A DNA stretch of 64,000 bases from Pseudoramibacter faecis. GTDB taxonomy: Bacteria > Bacillota > Clostridia > Eubacteriales > Eubacteriaceae. The notes under the pieces were generated by a model. That model made no database searches, had not been told where the DNA came from, and saw nothing but the letters and a program-made list of their open reading frames with translations. Positions within the stretch are counted from its first letter, which is position 1, and every line of letters starts with the position of its first letter. Positions 1 through 8,343 of the stretch are shown piece after piece. The translations under genes and the position numbers were made by a program. The stretch spans positions 1 through 64,000 of the forward strand of contig NZ_JAYFFI010000004.1 in the NCBI RefSeq assembly GCF_036289405.1, read 5' to 3'.

Positions 1-362
1 ATGTGTTCGCGAGTCTGCGGCATCGGACCGTCTGCCGCGGAAACGACTAAGATCGCGCCGTCCATCTGGGCTGCGCCGGTGATCATGTTTTTGACGTAGT
101 CGGCGTGCCCGGGGCAGTCAACATGGGCATAATGACGGGTCGGCGTTTCGTATTCAACGTGGGCGGTGGAGATGGTGATCCCGCGTTCTCTTTCTTCCGG
201 TGCTTTATCGATGTTTTCGAACGCGACTTCTTCACCGGAACCGTACCGCCCGTGAAGCACTTTCGTGATCGCCGCTGTTAATGTGGTTTTTCCATGGTCG
301 ACATGCCCGATGGTCCCGATGTTTACATGCGGCTTCGATCTTTCAAATTTTTCTTTTGCCAT
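1..362 (-). CDS. tuf: Elongation factor Tu, N-terminal part (cut by window edge)
   Basis: Delivers aminoacyl-tRNA to the ribosome as a GTPase. The visible 120 or so residues begin MAKEKFERSKPHVNIGTIGH and carry the G1 motif GHVDHGKTT, the switch I region RGITIS and the G3 motif DCPGHADY, all diagnostic of EF-Tu. The ATG at 360-362 is preceded by a TAAGGAG site at 372-378. The C-terminal domains lie outside the window. It sits downstream of proS on the same strand but behind a terminator hairpin, so it is probably a separate transcript. Confidence 0.97.
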   Translation of the reverse strand, partial: MAKEKFERSKPHVNIGTIGHVDHGKTTLTAAITKVLHGRYGSGEEVAFENIDKAPEERERGITISTAHVEYETPTRHYAHVDCPGHADYVKNMITGAAQMDGAILVVSAADGPMPQTREH

Positions 363-440
363 TTTAAAATCTCCTTATTTTATGGTTTACAATCTTATGC
401 CATTATATTAAATTCGGGCGTTTCTTTCAAGCCCTTTCTG

Positions 441-468
441 AAAAATCGCCGGTTCCCGGCGTTTTTTT
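441..468 (-). terminator. Hairpin terminator between proS and tuf
   Basis: A perfect 6-bp stem CGCCGG/CCGGCG with a 3-base loop lies at 447-461. T-runs follow on both strands, so it can stop the minus-strand proS transcript and also works on the plus strand. Confidence 0.6.
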
Positions 469-500
469 GCCTTTCCCTTAATCGGGCACACTCAAGGGGT

Positions 501-1949
501 TTAATAGGCTCTGGCGAAATAAGCCATCTTGTTGGCATGCTTGCCGCAGCATACACAGGTGCCGTCGCCAATGACCTCCTGTTCGCCGTCAAAGGGAATA
601 CAGCGCAGGGTTGCGCCGGTTTCGCCGTGAATTTTGTCTTCACAGGCCGGATCGCCGCACCAGTTAGCTTTGATAAAGCCGGGATTTTCCCTGAGACGTT
701 CGGCAAATTCCTGCATATCCTTTGCCGTGGATGTCTTGGCTTCCCGAGCCCTTAAAGCTTTATCGTAAAGGTTTTGCTGGATCGCCACCAAAAGATCGGC
801 CACATGGGCTTCAATATCGTCCAGCGAGACGGCCGTTTTTTTTCCGGTGTCCCGGCGCGCCAGCACACATTCGCCCCTCTCGAGATCCCTCGGTCCGATT
901 TCAAGGCGAATCGGCACCCCTTTCATTTCCCACTGGTTGAACTTCCATCCGGGCGAATTGTCCGAATCGTCAAGTTCCACTCTAAAAGCCTTGTCCAATT
1001 GACCTGTCAGCTTCTCGGCAGCCTCCGCCACACCGGGCTTATGCGCTGCGACGGGAATGATCACCACCTGAATCGGCGCGATCTTCGGTGGCAGCACCAG
1101 TCCATTGTCGTCACCGTGCACCATGATCAGCCCGCCGATCAGCCGGGTGGACACCCCCCAGGAAGTATGGTAGGGATTTTCCTGTTGATTTTCGCGGCTC
1201 AGATAACTGATGTCAAAAGCTTTGGTGAAATGTTGACCCAGATAATGGGAGGTCCCGGACTGCAGCGCCTGGCCATCGTGCATCAAAGCTTCAATCGTAT
1301 AGGTGGCTTCGGCGCCGGCGAACTTTTCCTTCTCGCTCTTTTGGCCCACCACCATGGGAATGGCCATGAAGTCCTCCGTCACCTCGCGATAAATATTTAG
1401 CATCTGCATGGTTTCCGCCTTGGCTTCTTCCTGCGTTTCGTGAAGGGTGTGCCCTTCCTGCCAGAGGAATTCCGACGTTCTTAAAAAAGGCCTCGTCGTT
1501 TTTTCCCAGCGGACCACATTGCACCACTGATTGTATTTAAAAGGCAGCTGCCGATAAGAATTGAGCCATTTGCTGTACATCGAGCAGATGACGGTTTCCG
1601 ATGTCGGGCGGATAGCCAGCCGTTCGCCCAGCTCCTTGCCGCCGCCCTGGGTCACCCAGGCCACTTCCGGGGCAAAGCCCTCCACGTGCTCGGCCTCGGT
1701 CTGGAGCATGCTTTCCGGAATGAGCAGCGGGAAGTACATATTCTTGTGGCCCGTTTCTTTAAAGCGGTGGTCAAAGGCTTCCTTGATGTTTTCCCAAATG
1801 GCGTAGCCGTAGGGCCGGATAACCATGAATCCCTTGACCGGGGCATAATCGACCATTTCCGTCTTGGAAATCACATCCGTGTACCACCTTGCGAAGTCCA
1901 CATCTCTGGGCGTGATGGCCTCGACCTGCTTCCCTTTATTTTTCCCCAT
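501..1949 (-). CDS. proS: Prolyl-tRNA synthetase, short archaeal/eukaryote-like type
   Basis: Charges tRNA-Pro with proline in the cytoplasm. At 482 residues it is the ProRS form without the large editing insertion. Class II motifs are visible: the motif 2 region FLRTSEFLWQEGHT, and motif 3 near GGLIMVHGDDNGLVLPP. The C-terminal domain has four cysteines in the pattern NWCGDPAC...CVCCGK and ends in Ala-Tyr, typical of the zinc-binding tail of this type. The ATG at 1949 has an AAAGGA site about 11 bases upstream. A promoter is at 1994-2021. Confidence 0.96.
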   Translation of the reverse strand: MGKNKGKQVEAITPRDVDFARWYTDVISKTEMVDYAPVKGFMVIRPYGYAIWENIKEAFDHRFKETGHKNMYFPLLIPESMLQTEAEHVEGFAPEVAWVTQGGGKELGERLAIRPTSETVICSMYSKWLNSYRQLPFKYNQWCNVVRWEKTTRPFLRTSEFLWQEGHTLHETQEEAKAETMQMLNIYREVTEDFMAIPMVVGQKSEKEKFAGAEATYTIEALMHDGQALQSGTSHYLGQHFTKAFDISYLSRENQQENPYHTSWGVSTRLIGGLIMVHGDDNGLVLPPKIAPIQVVIIPVAAHKPGVAEAAEKLTGQLDKAFRVELDDSDNSPGWKFNQWEMKGVPIRLEIGPRDLERGECVLARRDTGKKTAVSLDDIEAHVADLLVAIQQNLYDKALRAREAKTSTAKDMQEFAERLRENPGFIKANWCGDPACEDKIHGETGATLRCIPFDGEQEVIGDGTCVCCGKHANKMAYFARAY

Positions 1950-1993
1950 TAATCTTTCGATCCTTTCAAACTTTGTTTATTTTTTGCCGTTTT

Positions 1994-2021
1994 ATTATAT
2001 CACACTCCGGCTATTGTTCAA
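1994..2021 (-). promoter_or_regulatory. Sigma-A-type promoter for proS
   Basis: On the minus strand a TTGAAC -35 box (2016-2021) and a perfect TATAAT -10 box (1994-1999) are separated by 16 bases, 45 bases before the proS start. Confidence 0.6.
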
Positions 2022-2026
2022 TCCTA

Positions 2027-3382
2027 TTATTCCCCGGGAATTTGGGCATCGAGCCAGGCGAGCACCCGCATAAAAGAGCGCGGGATTCGGGTGACCGCCG
2101 TCGCCAGAATGCTGCCGCGAAGCGCGTTTTTAGATTTTTTGAGCTGTTCCAGCTGGCGCGGCCTAAGCCGGCGCATCCGTCTTCGCCCTTCGGCTGGTGT
2201 CAGGGTTTCGCACCTCTGATGAAAGGGAAAAGCGTCGATCTTCTGCAGCGTCTTCGCGCACCGGCAATAGTCTTCCCACTCGAAATGATCGTACACGTCG
2301 GCTTCAAAATCATCGCCGTCGGTAAAGAAGACATCTTTTTCGTCGCGGTAGGCCGGCCGCTTATCCCGATCGATAATGGCGACCGTCTGAATATCAAAGG
2401 CCTGATACAGCCGCATGCACCGGCGCAGACTGTCCGCCCCGTCAAGCTTTACCAGGCCGATCCCGCGGGCATCCAGATCCAGCCCGTAGCGCTCGGCGAA
2501 AACAGAGAAGGCCCCGAACTCCGTGTCTCCCTCCACAAAGACAATGCAGTGGCTGAACATCGCCTCTTTCAGATAAATAAAATTGTGGAGCATGTGTTTA
2601 TAGAGGCGGTAATCCATTTTGAGCGCCGCCCCGCAGATCACAGCGATCTGCTGCGAACGACACGGCTGGTGGATGCGGATAAACTGATGGTAATCTCCCA
2701 GCAAAATGCTGGGCGAATGGGTCGCGATAAAAATCTGCCCCTTCAGCGCGCCGATGCCCGTCGCCGATTGAAAGCGATCGCGGAAGGCCGCATCGCTGCC
2801 GGCAACCATGGCCTCCAGCGTTTTGATCAATCGGCGCTGCCGATAGGGATGCAGGTGAATCTCCGGCTCGTCCAAAATCATCGCCAGCGGCAGATAACGC
2901 TGTCCTGTTTCGTCTGTGCGCGCCGCCGCAGCTTGTTTTTGCGCCACTGCCACAATGCGCCGCTCCAGATGGGCCGCATACCAAAGCGTTCCTGCTTCCG
3001 GCCCGTCCGTATCGCTGCGGGCATTGGTCAGCCGCGCCGCCGCATCGTAAATCACCGGGATTTTCGGCTTTTTGGCCTGGAAGGCGCCATCGCATTCCCA
3101 GGTGCAACTCGCCGCTGCCGCCGCATGGGCCTGCTGCACCGTCATTCGGCACACCGTTTCGCCGATGGCCAGCTCCGCCTGCACGCGCAGGGGCTTTTCG
3201 GGATCTTCAAAATCTTTGGCCTCAAAAGGCGCCCCCGCCAGCAGATGGTGCAGAAGCTCCAGCACGTTGGTTTTGCCGATATTGTTTTCACCGATTAAAA
3301 AGTTGACCGCCGGATCAAAGGTGAGCGCTTGATGCGAAAGGTTACGGTAATTCTCAATCAAGTTGATGGCGCGGATAAACAC
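2027..3382 (-). CDS. OLD-family ATP-dependent endonuclease (ATPase plus TOPRIM)
   Basis: 451 residues. The N-terminal ABC-type ATPase domain has the P-loop LIGENNIGKTN near residue 30, the Walker B motif MILDEPEIHLHP near residue 167 and the switch histidine in FIATHSPS. The C-terminal third is a TOPRIM nuclease domain with the acidic motifs CIVFVEGDTE and IDRDKR. This order is that of OLD (overcoming lysogenisation defect) nucleases. The start is GTG at 3382, with AAAGGAG upstream. No UvrD-like helicase lies beside it, so it is not a Gabija pair. A lone OLD protein could act in DNA repair or phage defence; the exact role is unknown. Confidence 0.85.
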   Translation of the reverse strand: MFIRAINLIENYRNLSHQALTFDPAVNFLIGENNIGKTNVLELLHHLLAGAPFEAKDFEDPEKPLRVQAELAIGETVCRMTVQQAHAAAAASCTWECDGAFQAKKPKIPVIYDAAARLTNARSDTDGPEAGTLWYAAHLERRIVAVAQKQAAAARTDETGQRYLPLAMILDEPEIHLHPYRQRRLIKTLEAMVAGSDAAFRDRFQSATGIGALKGQIFIATHSPSILLGDYHQFIRIHQPCRSQQIAVICGAALKMDYRLYKHMLHNFIYLKEAMFSHCIVFVEGDTEFGAFSVFAERYGLDLDARGIGLVKLDGADSLRRCMRLYQAFDIQTVAIIDRDKRPAYRDEKDVFFTDGDDFEADVYDHFEWEDYCRCAKTLQKIDAFPFHQRCETLTPAEGRRRMRRLRPRQLEQLKKSKNALRGSILATAVTRIPRSFMRVLAWLDAQIPGE

Positions 3383-3503
3383 GAAAAAACTCCTTTCATT
3401 TGCTTTCAGGTCCTCATAATTGCTTTTATTGTATGCCTCGATTATTTAATTTATATTTATCTGTAGCCTTTTAGCTACTGCGCCGCCCTTATTTCGAGCA
3501 ATA

Positions 3504-3527
3504 AAAAAAGCCTGTGCACAGGCTTTT
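3504..3527 (-). terminator. Terminator of the rplJ-rplL operon
   Basis: AAGCCTGTGCACAGGCTT palindrome just downstream of rplL, followed on the minus strand by seven T residues. Confidence 0.85.
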
Positions 3528-3546
3528 CGTTGTCGTCTTAATCCGA

Positions 3547-3924
3547 TCATTTGAGTTCGACGGTCGCGCCGACTTCTTCGATCTTGGATTTCATTTCTTC
3601 GGCTTCTTCTTTAGCCACGCCTTCCTTGAGGGGCTTCGGTGCGCCGTCGACCAGAGCTTTCGCTTCTTTCAGGCCCAAACCGGTCAGTTCGCGGACCACC
3701 TTGATGACTTTGATCTTCTGATCGCCAACGGAAGCCAGAACAACGTCGAAGTCGCTCTTTTCAGCAGCTGCTTCGCCGCCGGCAGCCGCCGGAGCAGCCG
3801 CAACCGCCACCGGAGCAGCCGCGCTGACGCCGAATTCTTCTTCTAAAGCAGAAACCAGTTCGGATAATTCCATCACAGACAGCGCTTTGACGTCTTCAAT
3901 TAATTTTTCAACTTTTTCGCTCAT
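3547..3924 (-). CDS. rplL: Ribosomal protein L7/L12
   Basis: Stalk protein of the 50S subunit that recruits translation GTPases. The protein starts MSEKVEKLIEDVKALSVMEL (dimerising N-terminal domain), has an Ala-rich hinge around residues 35-55, and a C-terminal domain with the conserved EVRELTGLGLKEAKALVDGAP-type sequence. The ATG at 3924 has GGAGGAATACCC immediately upstream, which is why it is preferred over a longer in-frame start. It follows rplJ by about 50 bases and ends before a strong terminator. Confidence 0.98.
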   Translation of the reverse strand: MSEKVEKLIEDVKALSVMELSELVSALEEEFGVSAAAPVAVAAAPAAAGGEAAAEKSDFDVVLASVGDQKIKVIKVVRELTGLGLKEAKALVDGAPKPLKEGVAKEEAEEMKSKIEEVGATVELK

Positions 3925-3972
3925 GGGTATTCCTCCAAATTTTAATTTAATCACATGTGTTTCAAGCAGCGG

Positions 3973-4503
3973 TTAAGCTGCTTCTTCCTTTTTCTGATCG
4001 GCGATCTGACCTAAAGCGACAACCAAACCCTTGATGGTTCCGTTGAGCACATTGACCAGACCCGCAATCGGTGCATTCAAATCTCTCAAGGTCATGGCGA
4101 CCAATTCGTCGCGGCTCGGCATCTTCGCCAATTGGTCAACGCCGGCGGCGTCGATCACCTTGCCTTCGACCACGCCGGCTTTGATTTCCAGCTTATCGTG
4201 ATCTTTGGCAAAATCCGCCATCAGTTTAGCCGTTGCGACCGCATCGCGTTCGCAGAATGCAATCGCGTTCGGACCTGTCAGTGAAGGCAGCAAACCTTCC
4301 AGCCCCGATTCCTGAGCGGCAAAACGCATCATGGCGTTTTTGTAGACCTTATATTCGACTCCCTGTTCGCGAGCCTTGCTGCGCAGCTCTGTGACTTCCG
4401 CAACATTCAAGCCGCGATAGTCCACAACGACAGCGCCCTGCGCGTTTTTCATCTTTTCTGCGATTTCGGCGACAATCGCCTTTTTTGCTTCGAGATTGGG
4501 CAT
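3973..4503 (-). CDS. rplJ: Ribosomal protein L10
   Basis: Base of the ribosomal stalk; binds 23S rRNA and L7/L12 dimers. The 176-residue product starts MPNLEAKKAIVAEIAEKMKNAQGAVVVDYRGL, contains the typical KNAMMRFA and GPNAIAF segments, and has a charged C-terminal helix for L12 binding. AAAGGAGG lies just before the ATG. It is preceded by an L10 leader RNA and followed by rplL. In bacteria the L10-L12 complex represses its own mRNA through this leader. Confidence 0.98.
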   Translation of the reverse strand: MPNLEAKKAIVAEIAEKMKNAQGAVVVDYRGLNVAEVTELRSKAREQGVEYKVYKNAMMRFAAQESGLEGLLPSLTGPNAIAFCERDAVATAKLMADFAKDHDKLEIKAGVVEGKVIDAAGVDQLAKMPSRDELVAMTLRDLNAPIAGLVNVLNGTIKGLVVALGQIADQKKEEAA

Positions 4504-4554
4504 TGCAATTCCTCCTTTTTAGATTTTTACAAAAATCAGATTCAGAAGGTCACA

Positions 4555-4690
4555 CTTCCGTCAGTGACGTTTGCTTTGCATAAAATAAGGCTTTCTCCAC
4601 ATAGGTGAAGAAAGCCTCTTGGTTCTTAAGCTTGCCACACCCTCGGCAGGATATTTGAACGCCGGCGCATGCCGTTGTCCCTGCTGTCTA
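4555..4690 (-). ncRNA. L10 leader (ribosomal protein leader)
   Basis: Between rplA and rplJ. On the minus strand it has the AGACAGCAGG and ATCCTGCCGAGG elements seen in Firmicute L10 leaders. A strong hairpin follows, GAGGCTTTCTTCACC paired with GGAGAAAGCCTT (4585-4620). It probably binds the L10-L12 complex and controls rplJ-rplL. Confidence 0.8.
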
Positions 4691-4764
4691 TGGATGACTT
4701 ATTAAAGCTTGTTCAGTTTATCATCCCGTTTGGGGAATGTCAAGCCTTTTATCGAACCTTGGCG

Positions 4765-5454
4765 TTAGATTCTCGCGGTGTTGATTTTAACGCCCGGACT
4801 CATGGTCGAAGCCAGCGACACGCTGCGGAAATACTGACCCTTGGCAGCGGCCGGCTTCGCTTTTTTCAAGGCATCCAGCATGGCGCCGATGTTTTGCATC
4901 AGCTGTTCTTCGCTGAACGAGGCCTTGCCGACAATCACATGAATGATGTTCGCCTTGTCCAGACGATATTCCACTTTACCGGCTTTGGTATCGGCAACGG
5001 CTTTGCCGATATCCATGGTGACAGTGCCGGATTTCGGGTTTGGCATCAGACCCTTCGGCCCGAGCACACGACCCAAGCGACCGACTTTACCCATCATATC
5101 CGGCGTGGCAATGAGCACATCAAAGTCGAACCAGTTTTCTTCCTGGATCCGCTGGATATATTCATCTTCACCGAAATAATCGGCGCCGGCTTCCTCCGCT
5201 TCTTTGAGTTTGTCGCCTTTGGCTAAAACCAGAACTTTCACTTCGTTCCCGGTGCCGTTGGGCAACACGACGGAGCCGCGAACCTGCTGATCCGCATGGC
5301 GCGAGTCAACCCCTAACCGGGCGTGCAGTTCGATGGTTTCGTCAAAGTTGGCGGTCGCCATTTTCTTGACCTGAGCCACAGCGGCATCCAGATCAAACAG
5401 CTCAGACTTGTCATAAGTCTTCACGTTTGCTTGGTATTTTTTACCTTTTTTCAT
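4765..5454 (-). CDS. rplA: Ribosomal protein L1
   Basis: L1 stalk protein, 229 residues. It begins MKKGKKYQANVKTYDKSELF and contains the family signature around GKVGRLGRVLGPKGLMPNPK and the segment SGTVTMDIGKAV. The ATG at 5454 is preceded by GAGGAAAA. It follows rplK and shares its operon; the long gap before rplJ holds the L10 leader. Confidence 0.98.
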   Translation of the reverse strand: MKKGKKYQANVKTYDKSELFDLDAAVAQVKKMATANFDETIELHARLGVDSRHADQQVRGSVVLPNGTGNEVKVLVLAKGDKLKEAEEAGADYFGEDEYIQRIQEENWFDFDVLIATPDMMGKVGRLGRVLGPKGLMPNPKSGTVTMDIGKAVADTKAGKVEYRLDKANIIHVIVGKASFSEEQLMQNIGAMLDALKKAKPAAAKGQYFRSVSLASTMSPGVKINTARI

Positions 5455-5546
5455 TTTTCCTCCTGTGGTCTTAACGGATAATCTCCTCCCACTTAAGGTT
5501 CTTCTTCAGATTCAATGACCTCGGCATGATGCCGATGATCGCGGTC

Positions 5547-5972
5547 TTATTCTTCGACGACAAAACCCATGGAACGCGCGGTCCCGGCAACCATCCGCGC
5601 TGCGGAATCAATATCCGCTGCGTTGAGGTCGGGCATTTTTGTCTGAGCGATTTCGCGAACCTGATCCATGGTCACCGTTGCGACCTTGTTCTTATTCGGT
5701 TCACCGGAAGCTTTATCAATACCGGCGGCTTTCTTGAGCAGAACGGCTGCCGGCGGCGTTTTTGTGATGAATGTGAAAGAATGATCCTGGAAGACAGTGA
5801 TAACAACCGGAATGATCATTCCTGCGTCATTCGCCGTCTTCGCATTAAATTCCTTACAAAAACCCATGATGTTAACACCGTGCTGACCCAAAGCCGGGCC
5901 GACTGGCGGCGCCGGGGAAGCTTTCCCAGCCGGAATTTGCAATTTAATCAGTCCGATAACTTTTTTCGCCAT
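5547..5972 (-). CDS. rplK: Ribosomal protein L11
   Basis: Binds the GTPase-associated centre of 23S rRNA. The 141-residue protein starts MAKKVIGLIKLQIPAGKA and has the conserved proline-rich stretch SPAPPVGPALGQHGVNIMGF and the C-terminal signature region GTARSMGFVVEE. The ATG at 5972 with GGAGGTGTCGTT in front is used instead of the longer in-frame start at 6035. It lies between nusG and rplA. Confidence 0.98.
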   Translation of the reverse strand: MAKKVIGLIKLQIPAGKASPAPPVGPALGQHGVNIMGFCKEFNAKTANDAGMIIPVVITVFQDHSFTFITKTPPAAVLLKKAAGIDKASGEPNKNKVATVTMDQVREIAQTKMPDLNAADIDSAARMVAGTARSMGFVVEE

Positions 5973-6158
5973 AACGACACCTCCTCTATAGACTCGACGG
6001 CTGCACCCAGAAACAATTAAAACTGAGCCGCCCATCGGCGGTAAGGTTTGGATGCCAAAGGCATCCTGATTTGAAGAATATCTTGCCTTAAGTGTTTATT
6101 TAAAGGCCGTCTGGCGGCCAATAAATCATTGTGTTTTCTCAAGTGCCCATCCAATGCT

Positions 6159-6698
6159 TTATAGGGACTTGAGCTTTTCTGCCTGATCAAAATCAAGCTC
6201 AGTCAGCGTTTCTCGGCCAAACACCGACAGATTGACTTTAATCTTGGATTTTTCCAGGTTGATGACCTCCACTTCGCCGGCCATACCTTCAAAGGGGCCA
6301 TCAATAATTTTAACTTGATCGCCGACCGCCAGGTCAATTTCGACCTGCTGTCTTCTGATTCCCATTTTCCGCAGTTCCTCTGGTGAAAGCGGAACGGGTT
6401 TCGATGCCGGCCCGACAAATCCGGTGACGCCTCGGGTATTTCGAACGACATACCAGGAATCGTCTGTCATGTACATCTGAACGATAACGTAGCCGGGAAA
6501 GAGCTTTTTCTCTTTGATGACTTTTTTGCCGTTTTTCGTTTCGACGACGTCCTGAGTCGGCACCTCCACCTGAAGGATCACATCCTCCATGCCTCGATGC
6601 TCAACCGTCGCTTCGATGCTGGCCTTCACTTTATTTTCGTACCCGGAATAAGTGTGAGCGACATACCATTGCGGTTTGTCATTATTTTCGTATTCCAT
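6159..6698 (-). CDS. nusG: Transcription termination/antitermination factor NusG
   Basis: Couples RNA polymerase to Rho and ribosomes. The 179 residues contain the NGN domain (WYVAHTYSGYENKVKA, PGYVIVQMYMTDDSWYVVRNTRGVTGFVG) and a C-terminal KOW domain (VGDQVKIIDGPFEGMAGEV). It lies between secE and rplK, the usual position. The gap 6036-6158 to rplK holds only short inverted repeats such as GGATGCCAAAGGCATCC (6047-6065). Confidence 0.97.
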   Translation of the reverse strand: MEYENNDKPQWYVAHTYSGYENKVKASIEATVEHRGMEDVILQVEVPTQDVVETKNGKKVIKEKKLFPGYVIVQMYMTDDSWYVVRNTRGVTGFVGPASKPVPLSPEELRKMGIRRQQVEIDLAVGDQVKIIDGPFEGMAGEVEVINLEKSKIKVNLSVFGRETLTELDFDQAEKLKSL

Positions 6699-6725
6699 TT
6701 GCGTTCCTTATTGATAAAGCTGAGA

Positions 6726-7214
6726 CTATTTGCTTAAGAAAAGCGCCGCCAACGCGCCGAACCCGGTATCTGCAATCCAAGTCAGCAAGGTGAAAGCCAC
6801 CACGATCCCCGCCACCACTGACGTACTTTTTACCAATTCGTCCGCCGTCAGCCAGTTGACTTTCTTCAGCTCGACGATCACTTCTTTAAAGAAGATGCCA
6901 ATCCGCTGAAAGACACCCGGTTTACGGTTTTTCTTCGCGGCCGCTTTTTGAGCAGCCTTCTTTTCCTTGGATTTCTGAGCAGCGGCCTTTTCGTCAAATT
7001 TCGAATCTTTAACCGGTGCTTTCTTGGTTTTAGACGGCTCCGCCTTTTCTTTGGCCTCCGATTCGATTTTGGTTTTTTGTGAGGCGCGTTCCCGGGCTTC
7101 ATCCATTTCAGCAGCAAACGCCTTCGCTTCCTTGCGCTTGGCTTTCTGTTCCAGTTCAGCCTGTCTCGCGGCTTCCGCTCGGCGTTCCTGTCTGTTTTTC
7201 TTTTTTTTCGCCAT
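6726..7214 (-). CDS. secE: Preprotein translocase subunit SecE with long charged N-terminal extension
   Basis: Small essential subunit of the SecYEG channel. The last 60 or so residues are a normal single-span SecE: amphipathic helix FFKEVIVELKKVNWLTADEL, then a membrane segment VVAGIVVAFTLLTWIA. In front is a roughly 95-residue extension very rich in Lys, Glu and Ala, probably a coiled coil or disordered. That is much longer than the 60-70 residue bacterial norm. ATG at 7214 with GGGAGAAAC. It lies between rpmG and nusG. Confidence 0.93.
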   Translation of the reverse strand: MAKKKKNRQERRAEAARQAELEQKAKRKEAKAFAAEMDEARERASQKTKIESEAKEKAEPSKTKKAPVKDSKFDEKAAAQKSKEKKAAQKAAAKKNRKPGVFQRIGIFFKEVIVELKKVNWLTADELVKSTSVVAGIVVAFTLLTWIADTGFGALAALFLSK

Positions 7215-7254
7215 GTTTCTCCCTTCGTGCCCGCGGGCACAGGTTCACTGAAGC

Positions 7255-7404
7255 TTAGCGGGTTTCTTTATGCACCGTGTGCTTCTTGCAGAACGGGCAG
7301 TATTTTTTTAATTCGATACGATCCGGATTATTCTGTTTGTTCTTCATCGTATCGTAATTGCGCTGTTTGCATTCGGTACATGCCAATGTAACCTTCTGTC
7401 TCAC
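7255..7404 (-). CDS. rpmG: Ribosomal protein L33, zinc-binding type
   Basis: 49 residues from a GTG start at 7404 (GGAGGTAGAATC upstream): VRQKVTLACTECKQRNYDT and KKYCPFCKKHTVHKETR. The two CxxC pairs mark the zinc-containing form of L33. It heads the secE-nusG-ribosomal operon on the minus strand. Confidence 0.95.
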   Translation of the reverse strand: MRQKVTLACTECKQRNYDTMKNKQNNPDRIELKKYCPFCKKHTVHKETR

Positions 7405-7497
7405 GATTCTACCTCCTGTGTCCCGGTTTTCCCGGCCTATTTTCCCTTTGACGGGCTCGGATGGCGCAAAGCGCCATGAGGTGTGCTGCCCGCAATA

Positions 7498-7522
7498 AAA
7501 AAAGGCGACCCGCCTCATTTTT
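7498..7522 (-). terminator. Terminator upstream of rpmG
   Basis: AGGCG-ACC-CGCCT hairpin flanked by T-rich sequence on both strands. It would end the acetyltransferase transcript arriving from 7584 before rpmG starts. Confidence 0.6.
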
Positions 7523-7583
7523 TTATTATAGCAGGCGGCCGCGGCCTTTTCAAGTTTTTTTTATGGTTTTTCACGTTCCGCGT

Positions 7584-8102
7584 TTAAATGGCGCGCCCCA
7601 TTTGAAAGCAGTCTTTGGTGTGCCCGTCGATCTCGACAATGCCGGGAAAAAGGCCCCAGGGCTTGAAGCCGAACTTTCGCGCCAAGCTCAAAGACGGCAG
7701 ATTGTCCTCAAAGATGATCAGCATCAGATGTCTATAGCCCAGCTCCCGGCAACGCGCGATCACCCGATCCATCAAAACCGTGCCGATGCCCCGATGCTGA
7801 TAGGCCTTATCCAGATAATAGCTCAGCTCGCAAGCCTTGGAAAACCCTTCCCTGCCGGAACGATAGGCCGTGACCGCCATCCAGCCAACCACGCGGCCGT
7901 CCACCTCGGCCACAAAAATCGGATGATGCTCCGTGCGGTGTTCGGCAAACCAGGACACGCGCTTTTTTTGCGTGGCCGGCGTTAAAAGGGCGGTGACGCG
8001 CCTGTCGGCAATCGCCATATTCAAAATGTCCAGAATGCGCTGTTCGTCCTTTTCTTCAAAAAGCCGCACCCGTACCTGAGTGTTCTCACGCTGCCGTTTC
8101 AC
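7584..8102 (-). CDS. GNAT-family N-acetyltransferase (phosphinothricin acetyltransferase-like)
   Basis: 172 residues with the acetyl-CoA binding motif A in LDKAYQHRGIGTVLMDRVIARC and the conserved NLPSLSLARKFGFKPWGLFPGI, which resembles the Pat/YwnH branch of GNAT enzymes. The substrate is probably an amino acid or a toxic amine such as phosphinothricin or methionine sulfoximine, but this cannot be read from the sequence. The start is GTG at 8102 with a weak AGGACAG site. It may be co-transcribed with the small membrane protein and the dehydrogenase upstream. Confidence 0.85.
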   Translation of the reverse strand: MKRQRENTQVRVRLFEEKDEQRILDILNMAIADRRVTALLTPATQKKRVSWFAEHRTEHHPIFVAEVDGRVVGWMAVTAYRSGREGFSKACELSYYLDKAYQHRGIGTVLMDRVIARCRELGYRHLMLIIFEDNLPSLSLARKFGFKPWGLFPGIVEIDGHTKDCFQMGRAI

Positions 8103-8149
8103 TCTCTGTCCTCTTTGTCGTCTCTTCCCATCCGATGCCCCTCTGGCAC

Positions 8150-8338
8150 TCAGGGCTTGCGGTCAATGCCGTTCTTCCAGGCGATAATGATCGTCGCGAT
8201 AAATAAAATCCCGATGAGCACCGCAACCGGCACCCATCGTGACAGCACCATCCCGATAAGCCAAAGCAAGGCCGGCAAAATGAGTGCCAGCGCAACCAGC
8301 AGGGCAATCGCCAGCCAGCCCCTTCGATGCGGATCCAT
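8150..8338 (-). CDS. Small two-helix membrane protein, unknown function
   Basis: 62 residues with two hydrophobic segments, LAIALLVALALILPALLWLIGMVL and VPVAVLIGILFIATIIIAW, and short charged ends. ATG at 8338, only five bases after the dehydrogenase stop, so translation is probably coupled. No family recognised. Confidence 0.6.
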   Translation of the reverse strand: MDPHRRGWLAIALLVALALILPALLWLIGMVLSRWVPVAVLIGILFIATIIIAWKNGIDRKP

Positions 8339-8343
8339 CGACT

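Noticed and set aside
2027..3954. Gabija-type defence pair
   Set aside because: Only the OLD nuclease is present; the neighbour is rplL, not a UvrD-like helicase.
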